From positions 48,887 through 112,886 of IMG/VR virus record IMGVR_UViG_3300031469_000005: DNA of 64,000 nt. One strand, written 5' to 3'. The notes beneath the pieces are model-generated. The model was not told where the DNA came from. It made no database searches and saw only the letters and a program-made list of their open reading frames with translations. Shown piece after piece: positions 23,111-31,422 of this stretch (its first letter is position 1; each line of letters begins with the position of its first letter). Position numbers and translations under genes: made by a program. Source of the stretch: a virus.

Positions 23111-23313
23111 AACAGATCAAAATCAAAAATCTTTTTCCTGGTGATTTGATATTGTCGTCGTCGGCACCTGAAACACGCTGCGTGGTAATTGCAAATCTTC
23201 GTCATATACGAAAAGGTGAAGAAATTTCGGATCAAAGGAAGATAATCTATCTTCAAAATTTCGAGGTGAAACAATTCATTGCTCATGTAGGATCACTTGC
23301 AGATATCGCGTAA
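23107..23313 (+). CDS. PGD-motif family protein, 68 aa
   Basis: ATGA overlap with the NADAR gene. MKQIKIKNLFPGDLILSSSA, then RCVVIANLRH and KIIYLQNFE strands. Function unknown. Confidence 0.7.
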   Translation: MKQIKIKNLFPGDLILSSSAPETRCVVIANLRHIRKGEEISDQRKIIYLQNFEVKQFIAHVGSLADIA

Positions 23314-23343
23314 CAAGCATGTCAAAAGTTTGTAGAATTTTAC

Positions 23344-24048
23344 ATGTTTTCACTTAAACAAATCCGTCCCAAAGTTTTCCACCTTGAATTCGATTCCTGG
23401 ATGGAATTGTCAATGACGTTCGTTCGTTACCAGGAATTTTACGAGTCGAAGTACGATCACATTCGTGATAGTCGTTTCACCCTTGTTGAACACATGGGAG
23501 CATACCGTAGAGAGTATCTGGAGAACAATGACGAGCTTTGGTGTTATCCAACCGACTGGGCGGGATATAATCTACCCGCGAGTGTCATCAAGCAAGTTCA
23601 CGATCTCGGAATTCCTGATCCGAATCATTACGATTCATTGATGCTGGGAATCTACGGAATGATCATGTGCGAGACGATGGGCAAAGCCGCGTACATCATC
23701 GGAACCTACGTTCACGAAGGCGAAGACGAGAATGCGGGTGCTTTGACCATGAAGCATGAACTCACCCATGCGTTGTTTGCAACCAATGATGAGTACCGCG
23801 AAAAGGTGCTAGAGATCATTAACTCGGTTTCTGTGGAGCTTCGAGAGAAGCTAATAGGAATCCTTGCAAAGAACAATTATCCTCGTAAGACCGCCCTGGA
23901 TGAGATTAATGCCTATCTAACGACGGGTGGAGGAGGTTACTTTGATCACGTTGAAGATGAACTTCCCGAGTTCGATGATCTCAAAGCAAGTTTGAAAAAG
24001 TTGCACAAGATTTATTACACGAAGTTCATGGAAGATGATGAGGAATAA
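23344..24048 (+). CDS. Putative zinc metallopeptidase-like protein, 234 aa
   Basis: Contains LTMKHELTHALFATN, an HExxH motif at about residue 140, with downstream acidic residues. The N-terminal half (PKVFHLEFDSWMELSMTFVR, DWAGYNLPASVI) matches in style a conserved phage protein often annotated only as hypothetical. Cleavage activity is not shown. Its stop abuts the TTG start of the next gene. Confidence 0.6.
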   Translation: MFSLKQIRPKVFHLEFDSWMELSMTFVRYQEFYESKYDHIRDSRFTLVEHMGAYRREYLENNDELWCYPTDWAGYNLPASVIKQVHDLGIPDPNHYDSLMLGIYGMIMCETMGKAAYIIGTYVHEGEDENAGALTMKHELTHALFATNDEYREKVLEIINSVSVELREKLIGILAKNNYPRKTALDEINAYLTTGGGGYFDHVEDELPEFDDLKASLKKLHKIYYTKFMEDDEE

Positions 24049-25023
24049 TTGAAAACAGTTCTGATCACGGGCTCAGCGGGATTTATCGGGAGCAATCTCG
24101 TGTCGCGTTTCTTGAATTTGGGTTGGAGGGTTTTGGGAATTGATGATTTCTCATCATCTTCAATGATCTCAAGACACCACGTTGAACTCTTGAAGAATGA
24201 GAACTACATGTTCAACAAAATGAGCATCGATAACGATACGTTCTACGGCACGTACAAGTACGAGATCGGAAAGATAGATCTGATCCTCAATTTTGCATGT
24301 CCTGCTTCGCCGCCAAAGTACCAAGCTTTACCGTTGAAGACGATGGACACGTGTTACACAGGAACGAAGAACGTTCTTGAACTTGCAAAGACGCTGGGGT
24401 GTCGTGTCATTCATGCTTCGACATCGGAAGTTTACGGTGATCCAGTGTCGTCTCCTCAGGCTGAAAGTGACTGGGGAAACGTGAATTGTTTCGGTCCACG
24501 TTCATGTTACGATGAAGGTAAACGTGTCGCGGAAACGCTGGTCTTTGAATTCCAGAAACGTGACGTCGATGTGAGAATGATCAGGATCTTCAATACGTAC
24601 GGCACGAACATGGATCCCTTCGACGGAAGGGTCGTCACGAACTTCATTCGACAAGCGTTGAACGATGAAAACATTACGATGTACGGCGATGGTTCCCAAT
24701 CACGCAGTTTTTGCTACATCGATGATCTAGTGAACGGTATCGTTTCATTGAGCCAGATCGAGTCGGGTGACGTAAAGCGTCCAATCAACCTAGGCAATGC
24801 AACTGAATTCACGATGTACGAGTTAGCGAACTTAGTCCTGAAGCTCATTCCCGAATCGAAGTCCCAAATGGTGTTCGAATTGCTTCCGATCGATGATCCG
24901 CGACAACGTCGTCCCGATCTTTCAAAGGCGAAGCAATTGCTTGGGTACGAAACAAAATTTTCGCTTGAAGAAGGCTTGATTCGTACGATCGCGTACATTC
25001 GAAGCCTCAAGAGCGGTCTCTAA
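24049..25023 (+). CDS. UDP-glucuronate decarboxylase (UDP-xylose synthase), SDR family
   Basis: 324 aa from TTG. Extended short-chain dehydrogenase: NAD-binding ITGSAGFIGSNLV at the N-terminus, NFACPASPPKYQ, ASTSEVYGDP, catalytic YxxxK in CYDEGKR, and FNTYGTNMDPFDGRVV then GDGSQSRSFCYIDDLV. These blocks (especially the ACPASPxxYQ and GPRSCYDEGKR types) are diagnostic of UXS-type enzymes that turn UDP-glucuronate into UDP-xylose with internal NAD recycling. With the glycosyltransferase at 39705-40481 it could supply a sugar for virion, DNA or surface decoration. Confidence 0.88.
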   Translation: MKTVLITGSAGFIGSNLVSRFLNLGWRVLGIDDFSSSSMISRHHVELLKNENYMFNKMSIDNDTFYGTYKYEIGKIDLILNFACPASPPKYQALPLKTMDTCYTGTKNVLELAKTLGCRVIHASTSEVYGDPVSSPQAESDWGNVNCFGPRSCYDEGKRVAETLVFEFQKRDVDVRMIRIFNTYGTNMDPFDGRVVTNFIRQALNDENITMYGDGSQSRSFCYIDDLVNGIVSLSQIESGDVKRPINLGNATEFTMYELANLVLKLIPESKSQMVFELLPIDDPRQRRPDLSKAKQLLGYETKFSLEEGLIRTIAYIRSLKSGL

Positions 25024-25040
25024 AGAATTTCTGAATCCTT

Positions 25041-25058
25041 AATTGGGTTTCCCCAATT
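25041..25058 (+). promoter_or_regulatory. Short hairpin just before a start codon
   Basis: AATTGGG (25041-25047) pairs with CCCAATT (25052-25058) around a 4-nt loop, ending 2 nt before ATG 25061. It could mask initiation of the following gene or end the upstream transcript; there is no T-run. Confidence 0.45.
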
Positions 25059-25060
25059 CA

Positions 25061-25315
25061 ATGAAGCGAATTAATTCTACGACAACGTCGGTAAAGGTGG
25101 CTGATTTGTTACCGGGTGACAATGTTTATTACAGAACTTATTTATCTGTGATAAGTTTTCTTGTCATTAGCTGCGGCGAGAAAGTTCTAATCCTTCAGAA
25201 AAAGGATAACAAATCACCCGAATTCGCAGAAATAGCCATGAGCAACGAAGGTATAATTCGTACTGATGCGTACATCGTACGAAACGGTGAACTCATTTTC
25301 AAAGGCAGATCGTGA
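25061..25315 (+). CDS. PGD-motif family protein, 84 aa
   Basis: VKVADLLPGDNVYYRTYLSV at the N-terminus and YIVRNGELIF at the C-terminus show both motifs. It is followed by a second member whose GTG overlaps this stop, a tandem pair. Confidence 0.72.
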   Translation: MKRINSTTTSVKVADLLPGDNVYYRTYLSVISFLVISCGEKVLILQKKDNKSPEFAEIAMSNEGIIRTDAYIVRNGELIFKGRS

Positions 25316-25557
25316 AGTACGGTCAACTTCGTCCGGGTGATATGTTTGTTTACGAAACATCCGGACCAGGTCGACAACTACGATCAGTTCTCGTGATTGG
25401 TAATCACGATGATGATCATCACGAAGTTTTGATGGTGAGATCACCCGGTTGCGTATGTAGCGTCATTCGATGGATACTATCGTTCGATAGATTGATCACG
25501 TCAGACGTTAAGGTGATCCACCTTACCAAAGGTCACGAACGAATGGGTCAGTCATGA
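25312..25557 (+). CDS. PGD-motif family protein, 81 aa
   Basis: GTG start overlapping the previous stop (GTGA). MKYGQLRPGDMFVYETSG, then RSVLVIGNHDDD and EVLMVRSPG strands. Last gene of the rightward block; its end overlaps a leftward gene by 35 nt. Confidence 0.72.
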   Translation: MKYGQLRPGDMFVYETSGPGRQLRSVLVIGNHDDDHHEVLMVRSPGCVCSVIRWILSFDRLITSDVKVIHLTKGHERMGQS

Positions 25558-25729
25558 CGTACGGATCGTTCTCGCTCGATGGCGGCACGGGGCCGTAATC
25601 ATTTTCCCAGGTCGTTGATGCGTCCTCGAGATGAGCTGATAGATCCTCGTCATCAGACGTGTCAAGAGCGCCGGTCCCGATGATCATTGCTTCAATGAAT
25701 TTTCGTAAGAGTGCGTGATCGTTCTTCAC
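25523..25729 (-). CDS. Hypothetical acidic protein, 68 aa
   Basis: MKNDHALLRKFIEAMIIGTG, then an Asp/Glu-rich tail (DTSDDEDLSAHLED). Last gene of the leftward block that begins at 30349. Function unknown. Confidence 0.5.
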   Translation of the reverse strand: MKNDHALLRKFIEAMIIGTGALDTSDDEDLSAHLEDASTTWENDYGPVPPSSENDPYVMTDPFVRDLW

Positions 25730-25769
25730 GAATCTAACTATTCGTTGCTAGACACTTGCTTTCATCACA

Positions 25770-26675
25770 TCAACTGTCAAAGTAAGCCTTAACGTTCCTT
25801 TGGCTTCCAATGATGATCGAACTTCGATCATGGATCGTTTCAGGATGCTTTGAAATGATCGATTCGTTGTTCGTGTCCTTCGCAGTACCCATTGCGGTCT
25901 CGAAAATGAACGCGAACGGGATCGCTTCGTACAACAATCGCAATTTGCCTTGAGGCGTCCTCGAATTCTCAGGATACATGAAAATGCCTCCCTTGAAAAG
26001 AATCCTGTGAAGATCGGCAACCATGCAACCGTAGTTACGCGTGTTGTGTCCAGCCTTCTTCGCATTTTGCACGTAGGAGTTCGTGAGATCATCTTTCGTT
26101 AACCAAATATGTTGGTACGCTTCGTTGATCGAGTAGAACTTTGCATATGCAGGACATTTGATGCTTGAATGCGTGAGGGTGTACTCTTCGCTTTTGAAGA
26201 AACTTCCCGTTTTCTTCAATGCAAAACCTCGAACGATCCCACCTTTTGCGAGGATGAGAAGCGTCGAAGCTCCATAAAGAACGTAGCCCGCTGCAACAAC
26301 GTTATCATGAGAATCCCTGATCGCGAATATCGTTCCCGTTGAAAGGTTCAAATCAACGTTTGAAGAACCATCGAGAGGATCAAGCAACACATGGTAATTC
26401 GCCAGGCGATTCGAGATGACGGGCCGCTCGTTCTCTTCAGAGAGAATCTTTGTGCATAGTTTGCTGTCATCCAGCATCGTTAGGAAGACACTATTGACAT
26501 GAGAATCCAACGTGTTCACATCGTCGCCGTACACGTTCTTTTTTTCGTCGTATATCGTGCCATTCACGACGGCGTCATTGATTGCTTTGCTTGCTTTGAT
26601 CGAAGCATTCGCAATCACGCCAATGATACGATCAACATCCGAACCGTCCAGAAAAATCGACAGTGAAGAATTCAT
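25770..26675 (-). CDS. fbp: Fructose-1,6-bisphosphatase, class I
   Basis: 301 aa, somewhat shorter than E. coli Fbp (332). Hydrolyses fructose-1,6-bisphosphate to fructose-6-phosphate. Metal and substrate motifs are visible: ILSEENERP (metal-binding Glu), the signature LLDPLDGSSNVD, GTIFAIRD, and sugar-phosphate-binding GKLRLLYEAIPFAFIFE. The C-terminal HPETIHDRSSIIIGS matches the family's IPxxxHxRxxxxxGS. With PEPCK it covers two irreversible steps of gluconeogenesis. IF-1 lies 15 nt upstream in the same direction. AMP-allosteric sites cannot be judged by eye. Confidence 0.93.
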   Translation of the reverse strand: MNSSLSIFLDGSDVDRIIGVIANASIKASKAINDAVVNGTIYDEKKNVYGDDVNTLDSHVNSVFLTMLDDSKLCTKILSEENERPVISNRLANYHVLLDPLDGSSNVDLNLSTGTIFAIRDSHDNVVAAGYVLYGASTLLILAKGGIVRGFALKKTGSFFKSEEYTLTHSSIKCPAYAKFYSINEAYQHIWLTKDDLTNSYVQNAKKAGHNTRNYGCMVADLHRILFKGGIFMYPENSRTPQGKLRLLYEAIPFAFIFETAMGTAKDTNNESIISKHPETIHDRSSIIIGSQRNVKAYFDS

Positions 26676-26690
26676 AATGTTTTCAGTTTT

Positions 26691-26945
26691 TTATGATTTG
26701 CGCCAGGTGATACGGCCTCTCGAGAGATCGTAAGGACTAACTTCGCACTTGACTTGATCACCAACAAGAATTCGAATCTTGTTTTGTCGTAGACGACCGG
26801 CGAGACCCGCTAGAATCTGTGTTCCACCGGGAATTTCAACCTTGAACAAGGTTCCGGGAAGTGATTCGACGATCTCACCTTCGAACTCAATTCGATCTTC
26901 GCGTTCGCTTTTTGAGACAGTCTTGTCCTGCTTAGACTTCTTCAT
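26691..26945 (-). CDS. infA: Translation initiation factor IF-1
   Basis: 84 aa (bacterial IF-1 is about 72), an S1-type OB fold that binds the ribosomal A site. Key segments are EFEGEIVESLPGTLFKVEIP, LAGRLRQNKIRILVGDQVKCEVSPYDL and SRGRITWR, all in the IF-1 order. The N-terminus carries a basic 15-residue extension (MKKSKQDKTVSKSE). Start ATG 26945 is preferred to 26981; a TATATT -10-like box lies 6 nt upstream. Phage-encoded IF-1 is rare. It may be linked with the many leaderless mRNAs predicted here. Confidence 0.9.
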   Translation of the reverse strand: MKKSKQDKTVSKSEREDRIEFEGEIVESLPGTLFKVEIPGGTQILAGLAGRLRQNKIRILVGDQVKCEVSPYDLSRGRITWRKS

Positions 26946-26965
26946 TTCTAGAATATATTCTCTCG

Positions 26966-27193
26966 TTAGACGAATGTGCAATATTTTGAATGAATGAATG
27001 TGAGCTCGTTAGAGAACAACGGGCCCTGAATAGTCCTGCCGAAAAAGACGTAAAAAACATCGAGTGGCGAATTGCTTGTATTCTTTGAAACGTACGAGTT
27101 TGCTGGAACGACGCTGATGACAACACCCACGTTCTTTGTTTTTTTCAGTTGTACTAAATCCCCAATTGAATTCATATGGGATATGTAGCTCAT
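26966..27193 (-). CDS. Small SH3-like protein related to the PGD-motif family, 75 aa
   Basis: Start overlaps the GroEL stop (TAATG). MSYISHMNSIGDLVQLKKTK, then VGVVISVVPANSY and FYVFFGRTIQGPL: the GD turn and strand order fit the family, but Pro is lacking. Function unknown. Confidence 0.6.
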   Translation of the reverse strand: MSYISHMNSIGDLVQLKKTKNVGVVISVVPANSYVSKNTSNSPLDVFYVFFGRTIQGPLFSNELTFIHSKYCTFV

Positions 27194-28812
27194 TACTCAA
27201 CTTCGCGTGAATCTACGTTTTCGGAGTGTACGACAGCGTCCATTGAAAGGTACGTGATTGCCACGGAGGACGCATGCTCAAGAGCGAACCGTGTCACCTT
27301 AACGGGATCAATGATTCCATTTTCAAGCATGTTCACGAACGTTTCATTCCTAGCGTCGTATCCAAAATGTTCATGAGGGGGAATCTTTTCCTTCAACGAT
27401 TCGAAGCTCTTCCCCGCGTTTTCAATGATTCGTTTGAAGGGAGCTTCACATGCATTCTTGACGATCTTTAGCCCCGCTGTGAATGCATCGACATCACGTT
27501 CGCCTGCCCGAGGTGAAAGCGTCATCACGTCCTGAGATGCCTTGTACAAAGCCATACCACCACCCGGTACGATACCCTCTTCAATCGCTGCTCGTGTAGC
27601 ATTCAACGCATCCTCGACCCTGTCCCTTCGTTCGTGCATCTCAAGCTCGGTTGAACCACCAACACGAATTATGGCAACACCGTTGACAAGGGAAGCAATC
27701 CTCGAACGAATGATTGATAGACGTTCGTACGATAATGACACATCACTGATTTGTACCTTGAGTTCCGTGATATGATCGCTTAACGAGTTAGATGAACCAC
27801 CAATCAGCGTCGTTGATGATTTCGAAACAAGAATTTTTTTGCATGTTCCTAACTGGTCACGTTTGACGGATTTCAACGATGTACCATTGAACCTACCGAT
27901 CAACGTCGCTCCAATAAGCGCACAAATGTCAGATAAAAGTTCATTCCTATTGTCACCGAAACCCGGAGCTTTGATTGCAACAACGGGGAGATTTGCCTTC
28001 GAACGATTCAACACGAGCGTTTGCATCGCTGTTTCATTCACATCGTCAGCAATTATCAGCAAGCTTTCCTTGCTTGCGATCATTGCATTCAACAGGTCAA
28101 TGATGTCGCTGAGATCCGAGATTTTTTCGTTCGTAACAAGAACACGACAATTATCGTATTCAACGATCATCTTTTCTTTGTTGTTAATGAAGTATGATGA
28201 AAGGTAACCCCTATTGAGTTGCATTCCGTCGACAATATCGACGGTCGTGTCAATACCTTTACCGTCCTCAATGGTGATAATACCATCGTTCGAGACCTTC
28301 GAGATCGCCAAGGCGATCAATTCACCTATTTGTGTAGAACCATTCGCGCTAATCGTTGCAACGTTCTTCACATCGATGTTCGATGTCACATCGTTCTTGA
28401 TAACTTTCAACCTTGCTAGAACGTGAGCAACGCCCGTAGTGATGCCGTTCTTCATCGAAAACGATGAATTACCAGCAATCGTGAACTTGTCACAATCGTT
28501 CACCAGCGACTGTGTCAGGATTGTTGCTGTCGTGGTGCCATCGCCAGCGAGCTCGTTCGTACGTTGAGCTGATTCTTGAATCAACCTCGAACCCATTTGC
28601 TCGAGAGGATCGCTGAAGTTGATCGATTTGCTAACGGTGACCCCATCCTTCGTGACGATCATTGAACCGTCAGGTTGTTGAATCAACACCGTTTTACCCC
28701 GCGGTCCAAGCGTGCACCCGACCGCATTCGCAGTCGCATTAAGCCCCTTTAACAGTTTTTTTCTAGCGTCACGAATGAACGTTACGTTCGTGAAAGGTTT
28801 TTCAATTGTCAC
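27193..28812 (-). CDS. groEL: GroEL-type chaperonin (Hsp60)
   Basis: 539 aa from a GTG start (E. coli GroEL is 548). ATP-dependent double-ring foldase. Motifs: nucleotide-binding CTLGPRGKTVLIQ, DGVTVSKSI, the catalytic AGDGTTTATILTQ, KAPGFGDNRNELL in the apical domain and the C-terminal EEGIVPGGGMAL signature. The usual Gly-Met-rich tail is missing. No GroES gene is seen in the window, so it would use the host co-chaperonin or one encoded elsewhere. Phage chaperonins are known from several jumbo phages, probably for folding large virion proteins. Confidence 0.97.
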   Translation of the reverse strand: MTIEKPFTNVTFIRDARKKLLKGLNATANAVGCTLGPRGKTVLIQQPDGSMIVTKDGVTVSKSINFSDPLEQMGSRLIQESAQRTNELAGDGTTTATILTQSLVNDCDKFTIAGNSSFSMKNGITTGVAHVLARLKVIKNDVTSNIDVKNVATISANGSTQIGELIALAISKVSNDGIITIEDGKGIDTTVDIVDGMQLNRGYLSSYFINNKEKMIVEYDNCRVLVTNEKISDLSDIIDLLNAMIASKESLLIIADDVNETAMQTLVLNRSKANLPVVAIKAPGFGDNRNELLSDICALIGATLIGRFNGTSLKSVKRDQLGTCKKILVSKSSTTLIGGSSNSLSDHITELKVQISDVSLSYERLSIIRSRIASLVNGVAIIRVGGSTELEMHERRDRVEDALNATRAAIEEGIVPGGGMALYKASQDVMTLSPRAGERDVDAFTAGLKIVKNACEAPFKRIIENAGKSFESLKEKIPPHEHFGYDARNETFVNMLENGIIDPVKVTRFALEHASSVAITYLSMDAVVHSENVDSREVE

Positions 28813-28826
28813 GTTGAAATTCTAAT

Positions 28827-29093
28827 TCAATCCTTGACAATGTATATGAAAAGCGCCCTCCCGCGACGCCAGGCGACGGCAACCGATCCCGATAGGTACT
28901 TTTCCAACATGTCACTCATATGAAACGTGTAGTTCGTTTTCAACGAATGTCGAATCTTTCGTTCTGAAAAATCGATCGTATTCAAGCCCCTAAATGAACG
29001 GACGTTGTTACAATGAATTTGAAATTCAGTCGTACCGCTTGAAGGTTCGATTGAGGCTGAGCTGGTGTTTCTTGTGACCCTTGTGAGGTTCAT
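28827..29093 (-). CDS. Hypothetical protein, 88 aa
   Basis: MNLTRVTRNTSSASIEPSSG, then a helical section and AVAWRRGRALFIYIVKD. A TATAGT box lies 7 nt before the ATG, but no matching -35 was found. Function unknown. Confidence 0.5.
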   Translation of the reverse strand: MNLTRVTRNTSSASIEPSSGTTEFQIHCNNVRSFRGLNTIDFSERKIRHSLKTNYTFHMSDMLEKYLSGSVAVAWRRGRALFIYIVKD

Positions 29094-29128
29094 GATCGTA
29101 ACTATACGATCAACCTCCGATCGAGCAT

Positions 29129-30349
29129 TTAGTTCGAAAAATCGCCGATACCACCGGGTGACGTATGATCAAAATCATCAACCTGCATTTGTGACGTAGC
29201 ATTAACGCTGGTTTCTTCTTCGTAGTCACCTTCAAGTTGACCAACACGAAAGCTTAATTGCTTCATCGTTTCGACCATTTCTTCCGGTGAGTTAACGCGG
29301 CGGCTGTTCTTTGCTTCATTAATGAATGAGATCGGCCATGTTTTCACCTGTTCGAACATATCCATGTTCGATTCACCCAAAAGTTGTTTGATAACGTTCT
29401 CATCCAAGAAATTGATGCAATCGATCTCATCGAATCGTTCGGGTCTGAGCATCGCTTGATCGAACCTATCGAGGTTGTTCGCTGTAACAATAACGATCTT
29501 GAACTGATCATGAAACATTTCAATCGCAGCCAACAACTCATCCTGCCTGTTTGCACGATCAATGTCGTCAATGATCAAAGCTTCGGGTTTAAAGATCTTG
29601 ATAGCATCGTCGACGAGCGTTCCACAAATGTTTCTGTTCAGATCCTGAAGATTGATCCTGAACGAGCGCAAGCCCAATGTACGAATGATCGTCTTTGCGA
29701 TCGTTGATTTTCCGGTACCAGGTTTTCCGTACAACAAAACTGATCGTGGGAGGTTGACATCAATGCATTTTTTTAGGTGGGCAATCTTCCGTGTCGCAAA
29801 TTCTGAATCGAGGTTCTTGATTGATTCGTCAACACGAAAAACGACTCGTTCGGAATTGACTTTTCTTGTTAAGACAACGTGTTTTCCGCCGAACAAGCTC
29901 CAAATTTCGTTACAGATCAATGCTTTCACCGTCTCTAGTTCGCCTTCTTTGACATAGACGGTCGAGCAATCATCTCTGTGCCTATCGGCGTACTTGAGAT
30001 ATCCGATCTTGTACCCTTTCAACGTATGAATTCGAGCAACGCATTCTGAATCGACACCTTTAATGTCGTCGTGTGGGTATTTTTCAATGATCGTTCTAAC
30101 GAGGTCAGAGAGCTCCGAGTCAAACAATTCCGTCCAACCAAAATCGAAGTAGTCCCAAGACGATGCCATGAAATTCTCGTTCAACTTGAGAAGGTTGCTT
30201 GACGCGACCTTCAACACGTTCAACGTACCAAGGTTCGAATGAACGGCTATCATGGTTTCACTGATTCCATTGACAAGGCCCATGCAAACTTTGAACTTTT
30301 TGTCGTTCAACAGATTCATGACAATGATTTTTGCCCTTCGAATGTTCAT
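29129..30349 (-). CDS. AAA+ ATPase, BCS1-like core
   Basis: 406 aa. Walker A LLYGKPGTGKSTIAK (about residue 205), Walker B EALIIDDIDRA, sensor-1 IVIVTANNLDRF and an arginine-finger LRPERFDEI. The N-terminal 190 residues are not recognised and may bind substrate; the C-terminus is acidic. BCS1- and FtsH-like AAA proteins unfold or translocate proteins. Immediately downstream of it in the leftward run is the groEL region, so a protein-quality role is possible. Confidence 0.82.
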   Translation of the reverse strand: MNIRRAKIIVMNLLNDKKFKVCMGLVNGISETMIAVHSNLGTLNVLKVASSNLLKLNENFMASSWDYFDFGWTELFDSELSDLVRTIIEKYPHDDIKGVDSECVARIHTLKGYKIGYLKYADRHRDDCSTVYVKEGELETVKALICNEIWSLFGGKHVVLTRKVNSERVVFRVDESIKNLDSEFATRKIAHLKKCIDVNLPRSVLLYGKPGTGKSTIAKTIIRTLGLRSFRINLQDLNRNICGTLVDDAIKIFKPEALIIDDIDRANRQDELLAAIEMFHDQFKIVIVTANNLDRFDQAMLRPERFDEIDCINFLDENVIKQLLGESNMDMFEQVKTWPISFINEAKNSRRVNSPEEMVETMKQLSFRVGQLEGDYEEETSVNATSQMQVDDFDHTSPGGIGDFSN

Positions 30350-30402
30350 ATGATCACATCATACAATGAAAACTTGATCCATACAATTGAATACCATTGA
30401 AC

Positions 30403-31125
30403 ATGATGCTAAAATTGTTCAGCAATATCATTGCGATCGCTTTTTTGACTCAAGGATGCAACTCAGGGCCTGTAAACGATTCATGTCAAGCAATTGGAAC
30501 GATCTCATCCACAAATGCCGCTCATGTCATACGGGCAAATGAAGTCGCGCTGATTGAGAAAGAAACCATAGTTTGTGGTGGAACTTTTGTAGCGCATGAT
30601 CGGATCCTAACGGCGGCACATTGCATCGAATTCAACGATCTGATCTTCAACTACGCAACGATAAATGATTTTGATACCGAAACGCAAAGAAAATTGCAAT
30701 CCGTTCATGCTAGTCATCTAGTTGCATACGACACGAGCATCGATCTTGCGATGCTAAAAACGGATGAAGATAATTCATCGTTCGCCGTTATTTCACAACG
30801 AACGATCAATCCAGGTGATGAAGTTCAAGTTGTCTGGCACATCAGTGATTCAACCTGGTCGTACAATCAAGGTTTTGTTTCGAATTTAAGGATCGAAAGA
30901 GAACAAAGCGAGCTTCCCGCTGGAGGAATTCGCTTGGAACCCGATCAATCTCTGCAAATCGTGGAATTCAGCATCCTTGCCCATGCCGGAAATTCTGGAT
31001 CGGGCATCTTTGACAAGGATGCGCGGCTCATGGGGGTGACAAGTTGGCTTTCAACCGTCACGCATCTAACGAGCGCGATTCATCGCGACGAGATCTTGAA
31101 ATTCATTGATGATAATTCAATGTAA
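30403..31125 (+). CDS. Exported trypsin-like serine protease
   Basis: 240 aa. Signal-type N-terminus (KLFSNIIAIAFLTQGCNSG) with a Cys after Gly, so possibly a lipoprotein. The S1-family catalytic triad is visible: His in LTAAHC, Asp in TSIDLAML and Ser in GNSGSGIF; IVCGGTFVAHDRI precedes the His. It would act in the periplasm or on the cell surface. It is the only rightward gene between two leftward blocks, like a morphologically separate 'moron' cargo gene. TTG 30397 is an alternative start. Target unknown. Confidence 0.88.
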   Translation: MMLKLFSNIIAIAFLTQGCNSGPVNDSCQAIGTISSTNAAHVIRANEVALIEKETIVCGGTFVAHDRILTAAHCIEFNDLIFNYATINDFDTETQRKLQSVHASHLVAYDTSIDLAMLKTDEDNSSFAVISQRTINPGDEVQVVWHISDSTWSYNQGFVSNLRIEREQSELPAGGIRLEPDQSLQIVEFSILAHAGNSGSGIFDKDARLMGVTSWLSTVTHLTSAIHRDEILKFIDDNSM

Positions 31126-31422
31126 CTTACGAATGTTCATCGGGTTCTTGATGCTGAACGTCACGACCTGACCCAACGTTAGGTTGTAGAGGAACAGATC
31201 ACCCGATTCAGTGATCGACGTTACCGTGCACAGGTACAATTTCTTGTCATTGAGATGATCCTTTCGAAGGATCACTTCATCACCCGGTTCACATGTCAAA
31301 ATGCCGTCAACGACTGCAGGACTCAACAGATCAAAGTTCACGCGAGGTGGCTTACGTACAGGAATGATGCCGGGGAGGTTGACATGAATCGTTTTTGCGT
31401 TCTTTGGCTCGTGTTTACGCAT
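31117..31422 (-). CDS. PGD-motif family protein, 101 aa
   Basis: N-terminal basic extension (MRKHEPKNAK), then GILTCEPGDEVILRKDH, YLCTVTSITESGDLFLYNL and VVTFSIKNP. The motif and strands fit the family, with the motif in mid-protein. Function unknown. Confidence 0.65.
   Translation of the reverse strand: MRKHEPKNAKTIHVNLPGIIPVRKPPRVNFDLLSPAVVDGILTCEPGDEVILRKDHLNDKKLYLCTVTSITESGDLFLYNLTLGQVVTFSIKNPMNIRKLH

Noticed and set aside
27193-28812. GroES next to GroEL
   Set aside because: Neighbouring small genes (26966-27193, 28827-29093) lack the GroES mobile loop and beta-barrel signature.
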